Part shown: in pieces, positions 28,781 to 36,974 of the stretch | Numbering within the stretch: the stretch's first letter is position 1 | Layout of the letters: the number at the start of each line of letters is the position of its first letter | Translations under genes and position numbers: made by a program | Source of the DNA: Mesobacillus foraminis | GTDB lineage: Bacteria; Bacillota; Bacilli; Bacillales; Cytobacillaceae | DNA: 64,000 bases | Assembly (NCBI RefSeq): GCF_004340465.1 | Contig: NZ_SLVV01000011.1 | Span: forward strand, 124,001-188,000 | Reading direction: 5' to 3' | Notes under the pieces: model-generated | Databases searched by the model: none | Told to the model about the DNA's origin: nothing | What the model saw: only the letters and a program-made list of their open reading frames with translations

Positions 28781-29830
28781 ATGATTGAAGATAAGATGAA
28801 AGCTGCTGTGCTGACAGATTTAAACAAGATCGAATTGCAGGAGATAAAAATCCCAGACCCAAAAGATGATGAAGTTCTAATTGAGATAAAAGCTGTGGGT
28901 CTTTGCGGGTCGGATGTTCATTATTACCAACACGGGAGAATTGGAGACTTTATTGTCGAGAAACCAATTATTTTAGGGCATGAGGCTTCCGGGAATGTTG
29001 TGGAAATAGGGAGAAATGTTAAAGGCTTAACCGTAGGACAGCGCGTATCAATTGAACCAGGGGCGACTTGCGGTGAATGTGAGTATTGTAAAGAGGGGCG
29101 ATACAATCTATGTCCAAGTGTCGAGTTTCTGGCTACTCCTCCTTACGATGGGGCCTTTTGTGAATATATCGCAATGAGAGCGGATTTAGTCTTTCCAATC
29201 CCGGAAGAGATGAGCTATGAAACCGCCGCCCTGGTTGAACCATTTTCGGTTGGGGTACATGCAATTAATAGAGGAAGGCTCTCCCCCGGCGAGACAGTCA
29301 TTATCATGGGGATGGGGCCGATCGGCCTGGTAACCGCTGCTGCTGCAAAAGCTGCAGGTGCAAGGATGATTATTGGAGTTGACTTAGAACAGAGCCGACT
29401 GGATGTAGCAAAAGAAATGGGAGCTACCCATACAATCAATTTACGGGAAGAAAATCTGAAGGAAAAGGTTAATCTATACACAAATGGTACTGGTGCAGAT
29501 CTTGCAATTGAAACAGCGGGCAGTCCAAAAGCTGTTCAAGGTACGATTGAGTCAGTGCGCAAAGGCGGAAGAGTCGCCATTGTGGGAATGTCACCACAGG
29601 ATGAGGTTCCTGTAAGTGTCTCTAAGATTATTGATAAAGAGATCGATATGGTTGGGATTTTCCGTTATCATCATACCTACCCAATGGCAATCGAAATGCT
29701 TTCAAACCCAGAAATCGATATTGAAAAAATAATTACAAATAAATACCCATTAAACGATACAGCTGAAGCCTTTGAAAAAGCGATACATGATAAAACAAAT
29801 ACGTTAAAAATAATGATTTATCCTAACTAA
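28781..29830 (+). CDS. Zinc-dependent polyol (sorbitol/xylitol-type) dehydrogenase
   Basis: 349-residue medium-chain dehydrogenase oxidising a polyol to a ketose with NAD+. Catalytic zinc ligands are in GLCGSDVHYY (Cys44) and GHEASG (His/Glu about 69-70). A structural-zinc lobe is present with CGECEYCKEGRYNLC. The Rossmann motif is GMGPIGLVTAA, and the acidic residue in GVDLEQ favours NAD over NADP. It resembles B. subtilis GutB. AAGGAGT precedes the ATG. It sits behind the arabinanase terminator, so co-regulation is uncertain; L-arabinitol or xylitol are plausible substrates by context only. Confidence 0.85.
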   Translation: MIEDKMKAAVLTDLNKIELQEIKIPDPKDDEVLIEIKAVGLCGSDVHYYQHGRIGDFIVEKPIILGHEASGNVVEIGRNVKGLTVGQRVSIEPGATCGECEYCKEGRYNLCPSVEFLATPPYDGAFCEYIAMRADLVFPIPEEMSYETAALVEPFSVGVHAINRGRLSPGETVIIMGMGPIGLVTAAAAKAAGARMIIGVDLEQSRLDVAKEMGATHTINLREENLKEKVNLYTNGTGADLAIETAGSPKAVQGTIESVRKGGRVAIVGMSPQDEVPVSVSKIIDKEIDMVGIFRYHHTYPMAIEMLSNPEIDIEKIITNKYPLNDTAEAFEKAIHDKTNTLKIMIYPN

Positions 29831-30123
29831 ACGGGGTTGGCTTAACCTTCATTTCAAACGGACAGAAATCCTTCATCATTAGATAATGGGGGATTTTTTT
29901 TATGTCTTAAAGTGCTGTTAAAAGCATTTTTTGCCGCCTTTTTATAAACCCATTCTCTCATATCGTTTAAAAGTGGCAGATTTTTTACATTTGCAGAAGT
30001 TGGCAGAGTAAATATTCTGAATGGATATTGAATTTTATAATAATATAGTGTTACAATATGCTAGTCCGATAATATGGTAACGTACTAAAGGATTTAAAAT
30101 TAATTAAAGGTGGTCATTATAAC
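29831..30123. other. Intergenic region upstream of the amino acid ABC transporter
   Basis: A weak hairpin followed by eight T residues near 29865-29900 may terminate the dehydrogenase gene. A promoter candidate is listed separately. No riboswitch or T-box was recognised. Confidence 0.4.
30028..30057 (+). promoter_or_regulatory. Sigma-A-type promoter of the ABC transporter operon
   Basis: TTGAAT at 30028-30033 and TACAAT at 30052-30057 are 18 bp apart, about 65 bp before the substrate-binding protein gene. Confidence 0.4.
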
Positions 30124-30903
30124 ATGAAGCGTTTAGCAACCATGATTCTCATAATCGCGTCACTCCTGGCTATTGCGGCGGGGTGCTCGAATTCTGCAGC
30201 GAAAGAGAAAAAGGACGAAGCACTTGTCATCGGGATCGACGATAAGTTTGCCCCAATGGGATTCCGTGATGAAGACAATAATATTGTTGGGTTTGATATT
30301 GATTATGCCAAAGCTGCAGCCGAAAAAATGGGAGCAGAAGTCAAGTTCCAGCCAATCGACTGGAAGACAAAAGAGGCTGAGCTCAGCAGCGGCCGGATTG
30401 ACTTAATCTGGAATGGATACACGATTACTGATGAACGAAAGGAAAAGGTCCTTTTCACAAAGCCTTACTTAAAAAATGCACAGGTAGTCGTAACTCTTGC
30501 TGATTCAAAGGTTGCCAAGCTGAAAGATCTGGAAGGCAAAGTGGTCGGCCTGCAATCTCTTTCTTCTGCTTCGGATGCCTTGAACGCAGCGCCAATTAAA
30601 GAAAAGATCAAGACTGTTACAGAGTTTTCCGACAATGTCCAGGCCCTGACCGACTTAAAGAGCGGCCGTTTGGATGCAGTAGTCATTGATGAAATTGTCA
30701 TCAATTATTATATGGCGAAAGAGAAAGAAGCTTTTAAGGTTCTGGATGAATCTCTTGCTCCTGAAGAATATGGAATCGGTGTTAAAAAAGGCAACGAAGA
30801 GCTGCTGGACAAGCTTCAGACAGCGCTGGATGACCTGAATGAAGATGGAACAGCCGCTGAGATTTCTGAAAAGTGGTTTGGTGAGAATAAAGTATTAAAG
30901 TAA
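30124..30903 (+). CDS. Polar amino acid ABC transporter substrate-binding lipoprotein
   Basis: 259-residue family 3 solute-binding protein. The lipobox AIAAGC puts the lipidated Cys at residue 21. The mature protein has LVIGIDDKFAPMGF, VGFDIDYAKAAAEKMG and the DGTAAEISEKWFG terminus typical of PBPb amino acid receptors. It captures a polar amino acid (cystine, glutamine, arginine or similar) outside the membrane for the permease and ATPase encoded next. GGTGG precedes the ATG. Ligand not determinable by eye. Confidence 0.88.
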   Translation: MKRLATMILIIASLLAIAAGCSNSAAKEKKDEALVIGIDDKFAPMGFRDEDNNIVGFDIDYAKAAAEKMGAEVKFQPIDWKTKEAELSSGRIDLIWNGYTITDERKEKVLFTKPYLKNAQVVVTLADSKVAKLKDLEGKVVGLQSLSSASDALNAAPIKEKIKTVTEFSDNVQALTDLKSGRLDAVVIDEIVINYYMAKEKEAFKVLDESLAPEEYGIGVKKGNEELLDKLQTALDDLNEDGTAAEISEKWFGENKVLK

Positions 30904-30969
30904 TAGGGAATATAGAGCAAAACAGGATTTCCAAGGGGAAGCCTGTTTTGTTTTTGGAGGAATCTATTT

Positions 30970-31629
30970 ATGTCGTTTGATTATATTACCTCGATCCTTG
31001 GGCCCATGCTTGAAGGGGCACAGATGACAGTCCTTTTATTTATTATTGCAATCATTGCCTCAATTCCGCTTGGATTTCTTTTGACGCTTGCTGTTAAAAG
31101 TGATATTAAGCCTTTATCACTCCTGGCGGAAGGCTATATTTATGTGATGAGGGGAACCCCTCTGCTGCTTCAGCTATTGTTTATCTGTTTTGGTTTACCG
31201 ATGATTCCTGGAATCGGAGAATATTTAGTGCTGGATCGATTTGTGGCAGCCTGCCTGGGCTTTGTATTAAATTACGCTGCTTATTTTGCCGAAATTTTTC
31301 GAGGTGGGCTTTTGGCCATCGATAAAGGGCAATACGAGGCTTCCAAGGTCCTCGGGCTGAATAAATGGCAGACAACAACAAGAATCATCCTGCCTCAAAT
31401 GTTCCGAGTGGCACTTCCCGCGGTGGCCAATGAATCGGTGACACTTGTCAAGGATACAGCGCTGCTCTATGCCGTTGCCGTACCGGAATTGCTTCATTTC
31501 GCTCAGACGGCTGTCAACCGGGATTTCACTATTGTTCCTTTTTTCGTTGCGGGTTTGATTTATCTTATGATGACGCTCGTCCTGACACTGTTCTTTAAAG
31601 GGATTGAGCGAAAATTTAAATTCGAATAA
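30970..31629 (+). CDS. Polar amino acid ABC transporter permease
   Basis: 219-residue His/Glu/Gln/Arg/opine-family permease with five predicted membrane helices. The EAA loop reads YEASKVLGLNKWQTTTRIILPQ in the expected place before the last helices, and MRGTPLLLQLLF is the typical early motif. GGAGG lies seven bases before the ATG. It forms the membrane channel of the transporter and is tightly followed by the ATPase gene. Confidence 0.9.
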   Translation: MSFDYITSILGPMLEGAQMTVLLFIIAIIASIPLGFLLTLAVKSDIKPLSLLAEGYIYVMRGTPLLLQLLFICFGLPMIPGIGEYLVLDRFVAACLGFVLNYAAYFAEIFRGGLLAIDKGQYEASKVLGLNKWQTTTRIILPQMFRVALPAVANESVTLVKDTALLYAVAVPELLHFAQTAVNRDFTIVPFFVAGLIYLMMTLVLTLFFKGIERKFKFE

Positions 31630-31644
31630 AAAGGATTGGTAAAT

Positions 31645-32391
31645 GTGGCTATCATTGAAGTATCCAACCTTAAAAAATCGTTTGGACAGTTGGATGTCTT
31701 AAAACAGATAACGTTTAATGTAAATAAAAATGATGTGGTTGCCGTGATCGGCCCGTCGGGATCCGGTAAGAGCACCATGCTCCGCAGCCTGGTTCACCTC
31801 GAGGAAATCAATGGCGGAAGCATTACAGTTTCCGGAGAACCACTTGTAAAGGAAGGGGTATATTCCAAGCCCCAGGAGGTCAAGAGAATCACCTCTAAAA
31901 TGGGCATGGTCTTTCAGCACTTCAACCTGTTTCCGCATCTTACGGTAAAGGAAAATCTGGAGCTGCCTCCGAGGCTGGTCAAAAAGGAGTCTCCTGAAGA
32001 TATCCAGAAGAGGAGTTCAGAGCTTTTAGGTAAAATCGGTCTTGCAGACCGGGCGAGCGCTTACCCGGCCAATCTATCTGGCGGGCAAAAACAAAGGGTC
32101 GCCATTGCAAGGGCATTAATGATGAATCCGGAAATCCTCCTATTTGATGAACCCACCTCAGCTCTGGATCCAGAACTGACCGGGGAGGTCCTTGAGGTCA
32201 TGAAAGCTTTGGCTGAGGAGCAAATGACGATGATCGTTGTAACCCATGAGATGGGGTTTGCCAGGGAAGTAGCCAATAAGGTGATGTTCATGGACAACGG
32301 TGAAATCATTGAATCCGGCCATCCTTCCGAGCTGTTTACGAACCCCAAAAACGAACGCACAAAGGCTTTTTTAACCCGCAGTTTAAAATAA
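31645..32391 (+). CDS. Polar amino acid ABC transporter ATP-binding protein
   Basis: 248-residue ATPase of the GlnQ type. Walker A is GPSGSGKST, the Q-loop is [11 protein letters not shown], the signature is [16 protein letters not shown], Walker B is [13 protein letters not shown], and the switch His is in VVTHEMGFA. The frame begins with a TTG at 31636; AAAGGA also allows the GTG at 31645, which gives [11 protein letters not shown] and was preferred. A terminator follows. It energises import through the permease. Confidence 0.9.
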   Translation: MAIIEVSNLKKSFGQLDVLKQITFNVNKNDVVAVIGPSGSGKSTMLRSLVHLEEINGGSITVSGEPLVKEGVYSKPQEVKRITSKMGMVFQHFNLFPHLTVKENLELPPRLVKKESPEDIQKRSSELLGKIGLADRASAYPANLSGGQKQRVAIARALMMNPEILLFDEPTSALDPELTGEVLEVMKALAEEQMTMIVVTHEMGFAREVANKVMFMDNGEIIESGHPSELFTNPKNERTKAFLTRSLK

Positions 32392-32410
32392 ATCAGTCTA
32401 TTTAAGAGGT

Positions 32411-32437
32411 CCTGCCGTATATCGGCAGGCTTTTTTA
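32411..32437 (+). terminator. Terminator after the ABC transporter operon
   Basis: CCTGCCG TATAT CGGCAGG stem followed by C and six T residues. Confidence 0.88.
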
Positions 32438-32948
32438 GCGGGGAGTTTTACAGAAATGGAAGCCGCTAAAGCTATGTCTTAAAAGGAGTAAAATTCACTC
32501 ATTTGTATGTTGGTATTGTTTCTCTGAAAGTTTCGGCTGATAAGAAATGGTGACTGGACTAGGAACACTTTGAGGGGATATACGGCCTGGACCCAAAGTG
32601 TGGTTCATTTTATGCTTTAAGGGTAAAGCATATGGTGACTATTCGAAGGAAGGCAGAACGTGTTGAAAGATTGTTCATGTTCTTTTTTTGGTTCTGGGGA
32701 TGGCGTCCTTTTTGAAGGATGGTAAGTTTTCCTTAGAAGGAGTTAAAGACCTTTTTAAATGAAAGGAATTTCTTTTGTCATTGTGTAAAAAGGTTTTTTA
32801 TTCCGGGAGTCTTTATGAAAATGAAGATTCCACGTGGAACATACCACAGCTTTCAGTGAACAAGCTTTGTATTCATTTATAACCTATGAAGATCGAACAC
32901 AGTTCACTTTCCTGTGAATAGAATGAGGTAAAAAGAGGTTATAAGAAT
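32438..32948. other. Intergenic region with a parS-like palindrome
   Basis: 510 bp without a supported gene. TTCCACGTGGAA is a 12-bp palindrome at 32828-32839; the 16-mer around it at 32826-32841 matches 13 of 16 positions of the Bacillus parS consensus. A 33-codon frame ending at 32762 (LGMASFLKDGKF) has no usable start and is not called. Confidence 0.45.
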
Positions 32949-33569
32949 ATGCCTATTTCGTTTCCGGTTCCTATCAGGACGCTGAAAGTCACCAGCGGGC
33001 CGAAGAAAACGGTGCATTATCCCCAAGTATTTGGCATGCAGAATCACAATCTGGAGAGAAGAATCAATGCGGCGGCTGTTCGCCAGACCCAGCAGCTGAT
33101 TGACCAGCAGGTTGGGAATATGCCATCAACGGTGGAAGAAATGATCGGTTATTATGAAATTAAAAACAACCAGCGTCAGGTCCTTAGCCTGTCATTTTCT
33201 AATTATACGTACCATTACCGGGCCGCTCACGGGATGACCTATATCAAGTCTTTGACGTTTGACCTTGAAAAAGGGAGGCTTTTTGAGCTTAAAGATTTGT
33301 TTAAGCCTGGAAGTGATTATGTACAGAGGCTCTCGGCCATTATTCAAGCACAGATTAGACAGCGGGATATCCAGCTGATCAGCGACTTTACAGCCATCCA
33401 GCCCAACCAGGATTTTTATATTGCGGATAAGAGTCTCGTCGTTTATTTTCAATTATATGATATCACTCCATATGTCTTTGGATTTCCAATGTTTCCGATT
33501 TCGGTATATGAGATCCAGGATATCATTGATGAAAATGGACCGCTCGGAAGAATGGCTGAAAATAACTAA
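32949..33569 (+). CDS. DUF3298-domain protein
   Basis: 206-residue protein with a DUF4163/DUF3298-like architecture. The N-terminal half contains VEEMIGYYEIKNNQRQVLSL, and the C-terminal DUF3298-like part contains LTFDLEKGRLFELKDLFK and YFQLYDITPYVFGF. Related domains form the extracellular part of anti-sigma factors such as RsiV (lysozyme binding), but here no signal peptide or membrane anchor is visible, so it is a stand-alone, apparently cytosolic version. The binding site AAAGAGG precedes the ATG. Function unknown. Confidence 0.78.
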   Translation: MPISFPVPIRTLKVTSGPKKTVHYPQVFGMQNHNLERRINAAAVRQTQQLIDQQVGNMPSTVEEMIGYYEIKNNQRQVLSLSFSNYTYHYRAAHGMTYIKSLTFDLEKGRLFELKDLFKPGSDYVQRLSAIIQAQIRQRDIQLISDFTAIQPNQDFYIADKSLVVYFQLYDITPYVFGFPMFPISVYEIQDIIDENGPLGRMAENN

Positions 33570-33598
33570 CTTTAAAAGAAACAGCAAAACTGGTTATA

Positions 33599-33637
33599 AC
33601 AAGGTCCTGCGGCATACTCGCTCGCAGGACCTTGTTT
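33599..33637. terminator. Bidirectional terminator between the DUF3298 gene and bioB
   Basis: CAAGGTCCTGC / GCAGGACCTTG hairpin between convergent genes; it touches the bioB stop codon. Confidence 0.8.
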
Positions 33638-34628
33638 AGTTGCATAAAGTCTTTTCAGAGACATAATCAATTTCAAAGCCCAGATCCTTCAGCATTTGGT
33701 GATCGGCGGTGCTTTCCTGGCCGGCTGTTGTCAGGTAATCACCGACAAAGATGGAGTTGGCCGGATACAGTCCAAGGGGCTGCAGGCTCCTGAGATTGAC
33801 TTCGCGGCCGCCGGAGATCCGGATTTCCTTTGAAGGGTTGATATAACGCATGAGGCAAAGTACCTTCAGGCAATAACGCGGATTCAATTCATCCGTACCT
33901 TCAAGAGGTGTCCCGTCAATTGCATGAAGAAAGTTAACCGGGATGGAATCTGCGTCCAGAGCTCTGAGGCTTCTGGCCATCGAAACCACATCCTCTTTGG
34001 TTTCCTTCATGCCAATGATAACTCCGGAGCACGGTGAAATTCCGGCCGCTTTAATTAATTCAACTGTATTGACCCTGTCCTGGTAGGTATGTGAAGTCGT
34101 GATGGATTCATGGTGGTTCTGTGAAGTGTTGATATTGTGATTATAGCGGTCCACACCCGCTTCCTTCAGTTTTGCGGCTTGAACCGGCTTTAATAATCCG
34201 AGGCAGGCGCAAACTTTCATATTATAGGATTTTTTTATTTCCTTGACGGCAGATACAACCTCGTCGAGCTCCTTGCCGCTTGGCCCCCTGCCGCTGGCAA
34301 CAATACAATAGGTGCCGGCATTTAATTGGTGGGCCTGCGCTGCACCCTTTAGGATCGAGCTTTTATCCATCATTCTGTACTTTTCGATGGGGGCGGTTGA
34401 GATGCTGGACTGTGCGCAATAGCCGCAATTCTCGGGACACAGTCCTGATTTCGTATTGATGATCATATTCAGTTTTACCAGGTTACCGTAGTAGTGGCGG
34501 CGGATTTTATAGGCACCCTGCAATAACTCAAGCAACTCCTCATCAGGGCAGTCAAGGATGTTCAATGCCTCTTCGTCCGTTAGTTCATATCCATTCAATA
34601 CTTGATGGGAAAGGTGACTGAAGTCCAT
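33636..34628 (-). CDS. bioB: Biotin synthase
   Basis: 330-residue radical SAM enzyme that inserts sulfur into dethiobiotin to make biotin. The radical SAM cluster cysteines are Cys64, Cys68 and Cys71 (CPENCGYC). Cys residues and an Arg of the auxiliary [2Fe-2S] site are expected later, in VCACLG and IRISGGRE. AGGAGTG precedes the ATG. It lies 24 bp downstream of bioY in one operon, an arrangement combining biotin import with the last step of synthesis; the other bio genes are not in this window. Confidence 0.95.
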   Translation of the reverse strand: MDFSHLSHQVLNGYELTDEEALNILDCPDEELLELLQGAYKIRRHYYGNLVKLNMIINTKSGLCPENCGYCAQSSISTAPIEKYRMMDKSSILKGAAQAHQLNAGTYCIVASGRGPSGKELDEVVSAVKEIKKSYNMKVCACLGLLKPVQAAKLKEAGVDRYNHNINTSQNHHESITTSHTYQDRVNTVELIKAAGISPCSGVIIGMKETKEDVVSMARSLRALDADSIPVNFLHAIDGTPLEGTDELNPRYCLKVLCLMRYINPSKEIRISGGREVNLRSLQPLGLYPANSIFVGDYLTTAGQESTADHQMLKDLGFEIDYVSEKTLCN

Positions 34629-34652
34629 TTCTTCACTCCTATTAAATTAGCT

Positions 34653-35240
34653 TTAAGCAGTTCTGTTCAAATTCCTGAAATGGCTGCGGGCAAATACACG
34701 ATGCTCGAGACGGTGAGCCAGGACGCCAGCAAATATGGAAAGAATGATATCTTTCGGGAGCGGCACCGCCATCCACATCCAGGCCATTTGGTAGGTAAAG
34801 CCTTCAGGGGCGGTAAACCAGAGTTTATAAGCCATGTACATCCAGTTGGTGCCGAAGACGTAGTTGACGGCCATGGCAATCAGGGCAGCCAGAATATAAA
34901 CCGGCAAAGTTCTTTTCCTTTCAATGATCTTGCCGGTTACGTAAGCAGTGAATATGTAGGAAACGATAAATCCAAAGGTTGGGCTAAGAATTGTTGCAAA
35001 GCCTCCGCCAAATTTGGCAAATACCGGGGCCCCGGCAAGTCCTACAAAGGCATAGACAGCCATCGCGATGGCACCCAGCCTGCTTCCCAGGATTGCACCT
35101 CCCAGTATGGCAAAAAAGGTTTGAAGAGTAATAGGAACTCCGCCAACCACCAAGAACGAGGAGACATTTGCCCCTGCAGCCATAAGAGCAACAAACAACG
35201 CGGCCATCGTTAAATCAATTGTCCTTAATCCCTTTTTCAT
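34653..35240 (-). CDS. bioY: Biotin ECF transporter S component BioY
   Basis: 195-residue membrane protein with six predicted helices and the BioY signatures GGVPITLQTFFAILGG and GAPVFAKFGGGFATIL. BioY binds biotin and works with the shared ECF module (EcfA, EcfA', EcfT), which is not encoded here. GGAGG precedes the ATG at 35240. Transcription is probably controlled by BirA through the operator overlapping the -35 element at 35303-35331. Confidence 0.93.
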   Translation of the reverse strand: MKKGLRTIDLTMAALFVALMAAGANVSSFLVVGGVPITLQTFFAILGGAILGSRLGAIAMAVYAFVGLAGAPVFAKFGGGFATILSPTFGFIVSYIFTAYVTGKIIERKRTLPVYILAALIAMAVNYVFGTNWMYMAYKLWFTAPEGFTYQMAWMWMAVPLPKDIILSIFAGVLAHRLEHRVFARSHFRNLNRTA

Positions 35241-35278
35241 AAGTGTTGTCCTCCAGTGAAATCATTTTTATACAATTT

Positions 35279-35308
35279 AGAATAATAGCTTGGGATTATT
35301 TGTGTCAA
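35279..35308 (-). promoter_or_regulatory. bioY-bioB promoter
   Basis: On the minus strand a perfect -35 TTGACA (35303-35308) and a -10 TATTCT (35279-35284) are 18 bp apart. Confidence 0.55.
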
Positions 35309-35331
35309 CTTATTTTGTTTTTGGTTTACAA
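35303..35331 (-). promoter_or_regulatory. BirA operator-like site
   Basis: On the minus strand TTGTAAACC and GTTGACA form an imperfect palindrome with a spacer of about 13-14 bases, resembling the Bacillales BirA site TTGTAAACC-N-GGTTTACAA. It overlaps the -35 element, as expected for repression by biotinyl-AMP-loaded BirA. Confidence 0.6.
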
Positions 35332-35376
35332 AAAAGATGGGGAGCACGTGTGATTAAAAAATAGAGGGGAGGGGGG

Positions 35377-35532
35377 AATGTGTGACGGGTTTCAGTGAAA
35401 AGCAGTGAGAGGGGGCACGCTAGAGGACAATGCGTGACCAGCTTCGGTGAAAAGCCGTGATACAGGGAACGCAAAGGGAAAATGTGTGACCTAGTTCGGG
35501 GAAACATCATGATAGAGGGAACCAAAAAAGAA
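35377..35532. repeat. Three tandem 52-bp degenerate repeats
   Basis: Units start at 35377, 35429 and 35481. All begin AATGTGTGAC or AATGCGTGAC and share TTCGGTGAAAAG- and GATACAGGGAAC-like segments. A partial related piece (CACGTGTGAT) occurs near 35345. They lie just upstream of the bioY promoter and have no coding support. Confidence 0.75.
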
Positions 35533-35630
35533 CCAAGTTACCATCCTATGTCCAAAAAATGCAAAATAGCATAACCTGCCCTGTACCATATCCAGAGCCT
35601 GAAGGAAGCCGAAGCTTTTAAAAGCAAAAA

Positions 35631-35662
35631 AGCCCGTATCTGTAAAGATAGGACTTTTTTTA
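35631..35662 (-). terminator. Terminator of the IDEAL-protein gene
   Basis: On the minus strand a hairpin AGTCCTATC / GATACGGGCT (with a mismatch) is followed by six T residues, some 40 bp after the stop codon. Confidence 0.65.
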
Positions 35663-35703
35663 CCTATAAATAAACTCGAAGTATGAAATAAATGCGGAAT
35701 GAA

Positions 35704-35898
35704 TTATGAAATACTCTTTAATTCCTCTGTCAACAGCAGGAATTCTTGTTTGTTGTTGTCTTTTAAGGCCTGGTCGATTTTCTGATGAATTTTTTCTTTA
35801 CGGAAGTTCAGCAGTGCTTTTTCTAGCACCATTTCAGCTAGCAGTGAATCCATAGCAGTTCCTTGAGTGTGTGGGGAATTAAGCAAGTTCTTTTTCAT
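35704..35898 (-). CDS. IDEAL-domain small protein
   Basis: 64-residue protein dominated by the IDEAL domain (residues about 17-60), seen in LLAEMVLEKALLNFRKEKI and the IDQALKDNN helix. IDEAL domains occur in short Firmicute proteins including the competence regulator ComK-region proteins, and are thought to mediate protein contacts. AAGGAGTTG serves the ATG at 35898 (MKKNLLNSP); the frame is open 13 codons further but without a binding site. Function unknown. Confidence 0.82.
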   Translation of the reverse strand: MKKNLLNSPHTQGTAMDSLLAEMVLEKALLNFRKEKIHQKIDQALKDNNKQEFLLLTEELKSIS

Positions 35899-36208
35899 AG
35901 AAATCAACTCCTTGACCTTTTTCCTATTATACAACAAAGTTTTTCACAATTCAAAACATTTAAACTTCAATCTCGAAAATATTTTCTGCATCCTTATAAA
36001 AAGTAATTTAATAACTCTATTCATGGTGCCCTATTTTAATAGGGCGATTGTGTACAAACATGATAATGGCATGGCCAGCTTACCGCGCTCTAAATCAATA
36101 ATAAAACCCTGCAGCCAAGAAAAGACTTGTTTTCCTTCGCTGTAGAACGGTTATAGTAGTATATAGAGGGATCGTCATTTCCAAGGTCAAATTTTAGGAG
36201 GAATGAAG
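35899..36208. other. Divergent intergenic region with a short hairpin
   Basis: GCCCTATT (36028-36035) and AATAGGGC (36038-36045) form an 8-bp hairpin with a two-base loop. No gene was seen. It holds the promoters of the IDEAL gene and the DCC oxidoreductase gene. Confidence 0.4.
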
Positions 36209-36598
36209 ATGAATCCGGTGATTTTATTTGATGGCGACTGCAACTTTTGCGACTCAAGTGTACAGTTTATTATAAATCGGGATCCGAAAGGAATTTTTCA
36301 ATTTGCATCGCTCCAGAGTGAGGCGGGGCAGGAGTTATTGAAGAAACATAGTGTACCTGCCGATGTCGACAGCATGATTTTGATTGAGGATGAAAAGGTA
36401 TACTATAAGTCGGCTGCAGCACTTAGAATTTGCCGTCACTTGCAGGGGGCGTGGAAGTTGTTATATGCCTTGATTATTGTCCCGAGCCCCATTCGCAATT
36501 TCGTTTATGATGTGATTGCCAGGAATCGCTATAAATGGTTTGGTCAAAAAGAAAGCTGCATGCTGCCTCCGCCAAGCATCCGCAAACGATTTTTATAG
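36209..36598 (+). CDS. DCC-family thiol-disulfide oxidoreductase (YuxK-like)
   Basis: 129-residue thioredoxin-like protein of the DCC family (DUF393). The founding motif DGDCNFCDSSV (about residues 7-17) carries the redox pair CxxC; YYKSAAALRIC and the SCMLPPP end are also family traits. No signal peptide. AGGAGG fits the ATG at 36209 better than the ATG two codons upstream. A terminator follows. Redox partner unknown. Confidence 0.85.
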   Translation: MNPVILFDGDCNFCDSSVQFIINRDPKGIFQFASLQSEAGQELLKKHSVPADVDSMILIEDEKVYYKSAAALRICRHLQGAWKLLYALIIVPSPIRNFVYDVIARNRYKWFGQKESCMLPPPSIRKRFL

Positions 36599-36622
36599 AT
36601 CCGACAAGCTAATTTATATTAG

Positions 36623-36658
36623 AAGGACCATTGCGTATGATGTGCGCCTGGTCCTTTT
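36623..36658 (+). terminator. Terminator after the DCC oxidoreductase gene
   Basis: AAGGACCA / TGGTCCTT hairpin with an 18-base loop and a short T run. Confidence 0.65.
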
Positions 36659-36663
36659 GCCGC

Positions 36664-36850
36664 TTATTCCATGTTTTCCAGCATGCTTTCGATGATACTT
36701 GATGATTTGGTCACAGCCAGATTGGTTAATTCTTGATCACGGCGAAACATTCTGATTCCATATTCGGAATGATTCCGGGCTCATATCCCTTTTGCAGTTT
36801 TGTCCACGTCCTTTTCTTTTGATCGGCGAAAAGCAAGATTTCTAGTTGCT
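36664..36850 (-). pseudogene. Unidentified gene remnant
   Basis: On the minus strand, 39 codons (36664-36780) read ARNHSEYGIRMFRRDQELTN and end in SIIESMLENME then TAA. This is a natural-looking C-terminus, but with no start and a stop immediately upstream. A second frame just upstream reads RTWTKLQKGYEPG, which would join it if one indel were repaired. It looks like the eroded 3' end of a lost gene. Family not recognised. Confidence 0.35.
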
Positions 36851-36974
36851 GGTATCTTCCTGAAGAAAGTCAGTAGAGGGTCTGCCTGCGAAGCAAGAGC
36901 CCGTGAAAAAATGCTTGTCCTTTTTGTCTGCCTATGGTGTATAATCAAAAATAGCGGAAAAAATTACATACTTA

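Noticed and set aside
34602-35213. 203-codon + strand frame opposite bioY
   Set aside because: Shadow of bioY. The minus-strand product has clear BioY membrane motifs and a proper binding site, while the + strand product is a polar, Lys/Gly/His-rich chain with no family.
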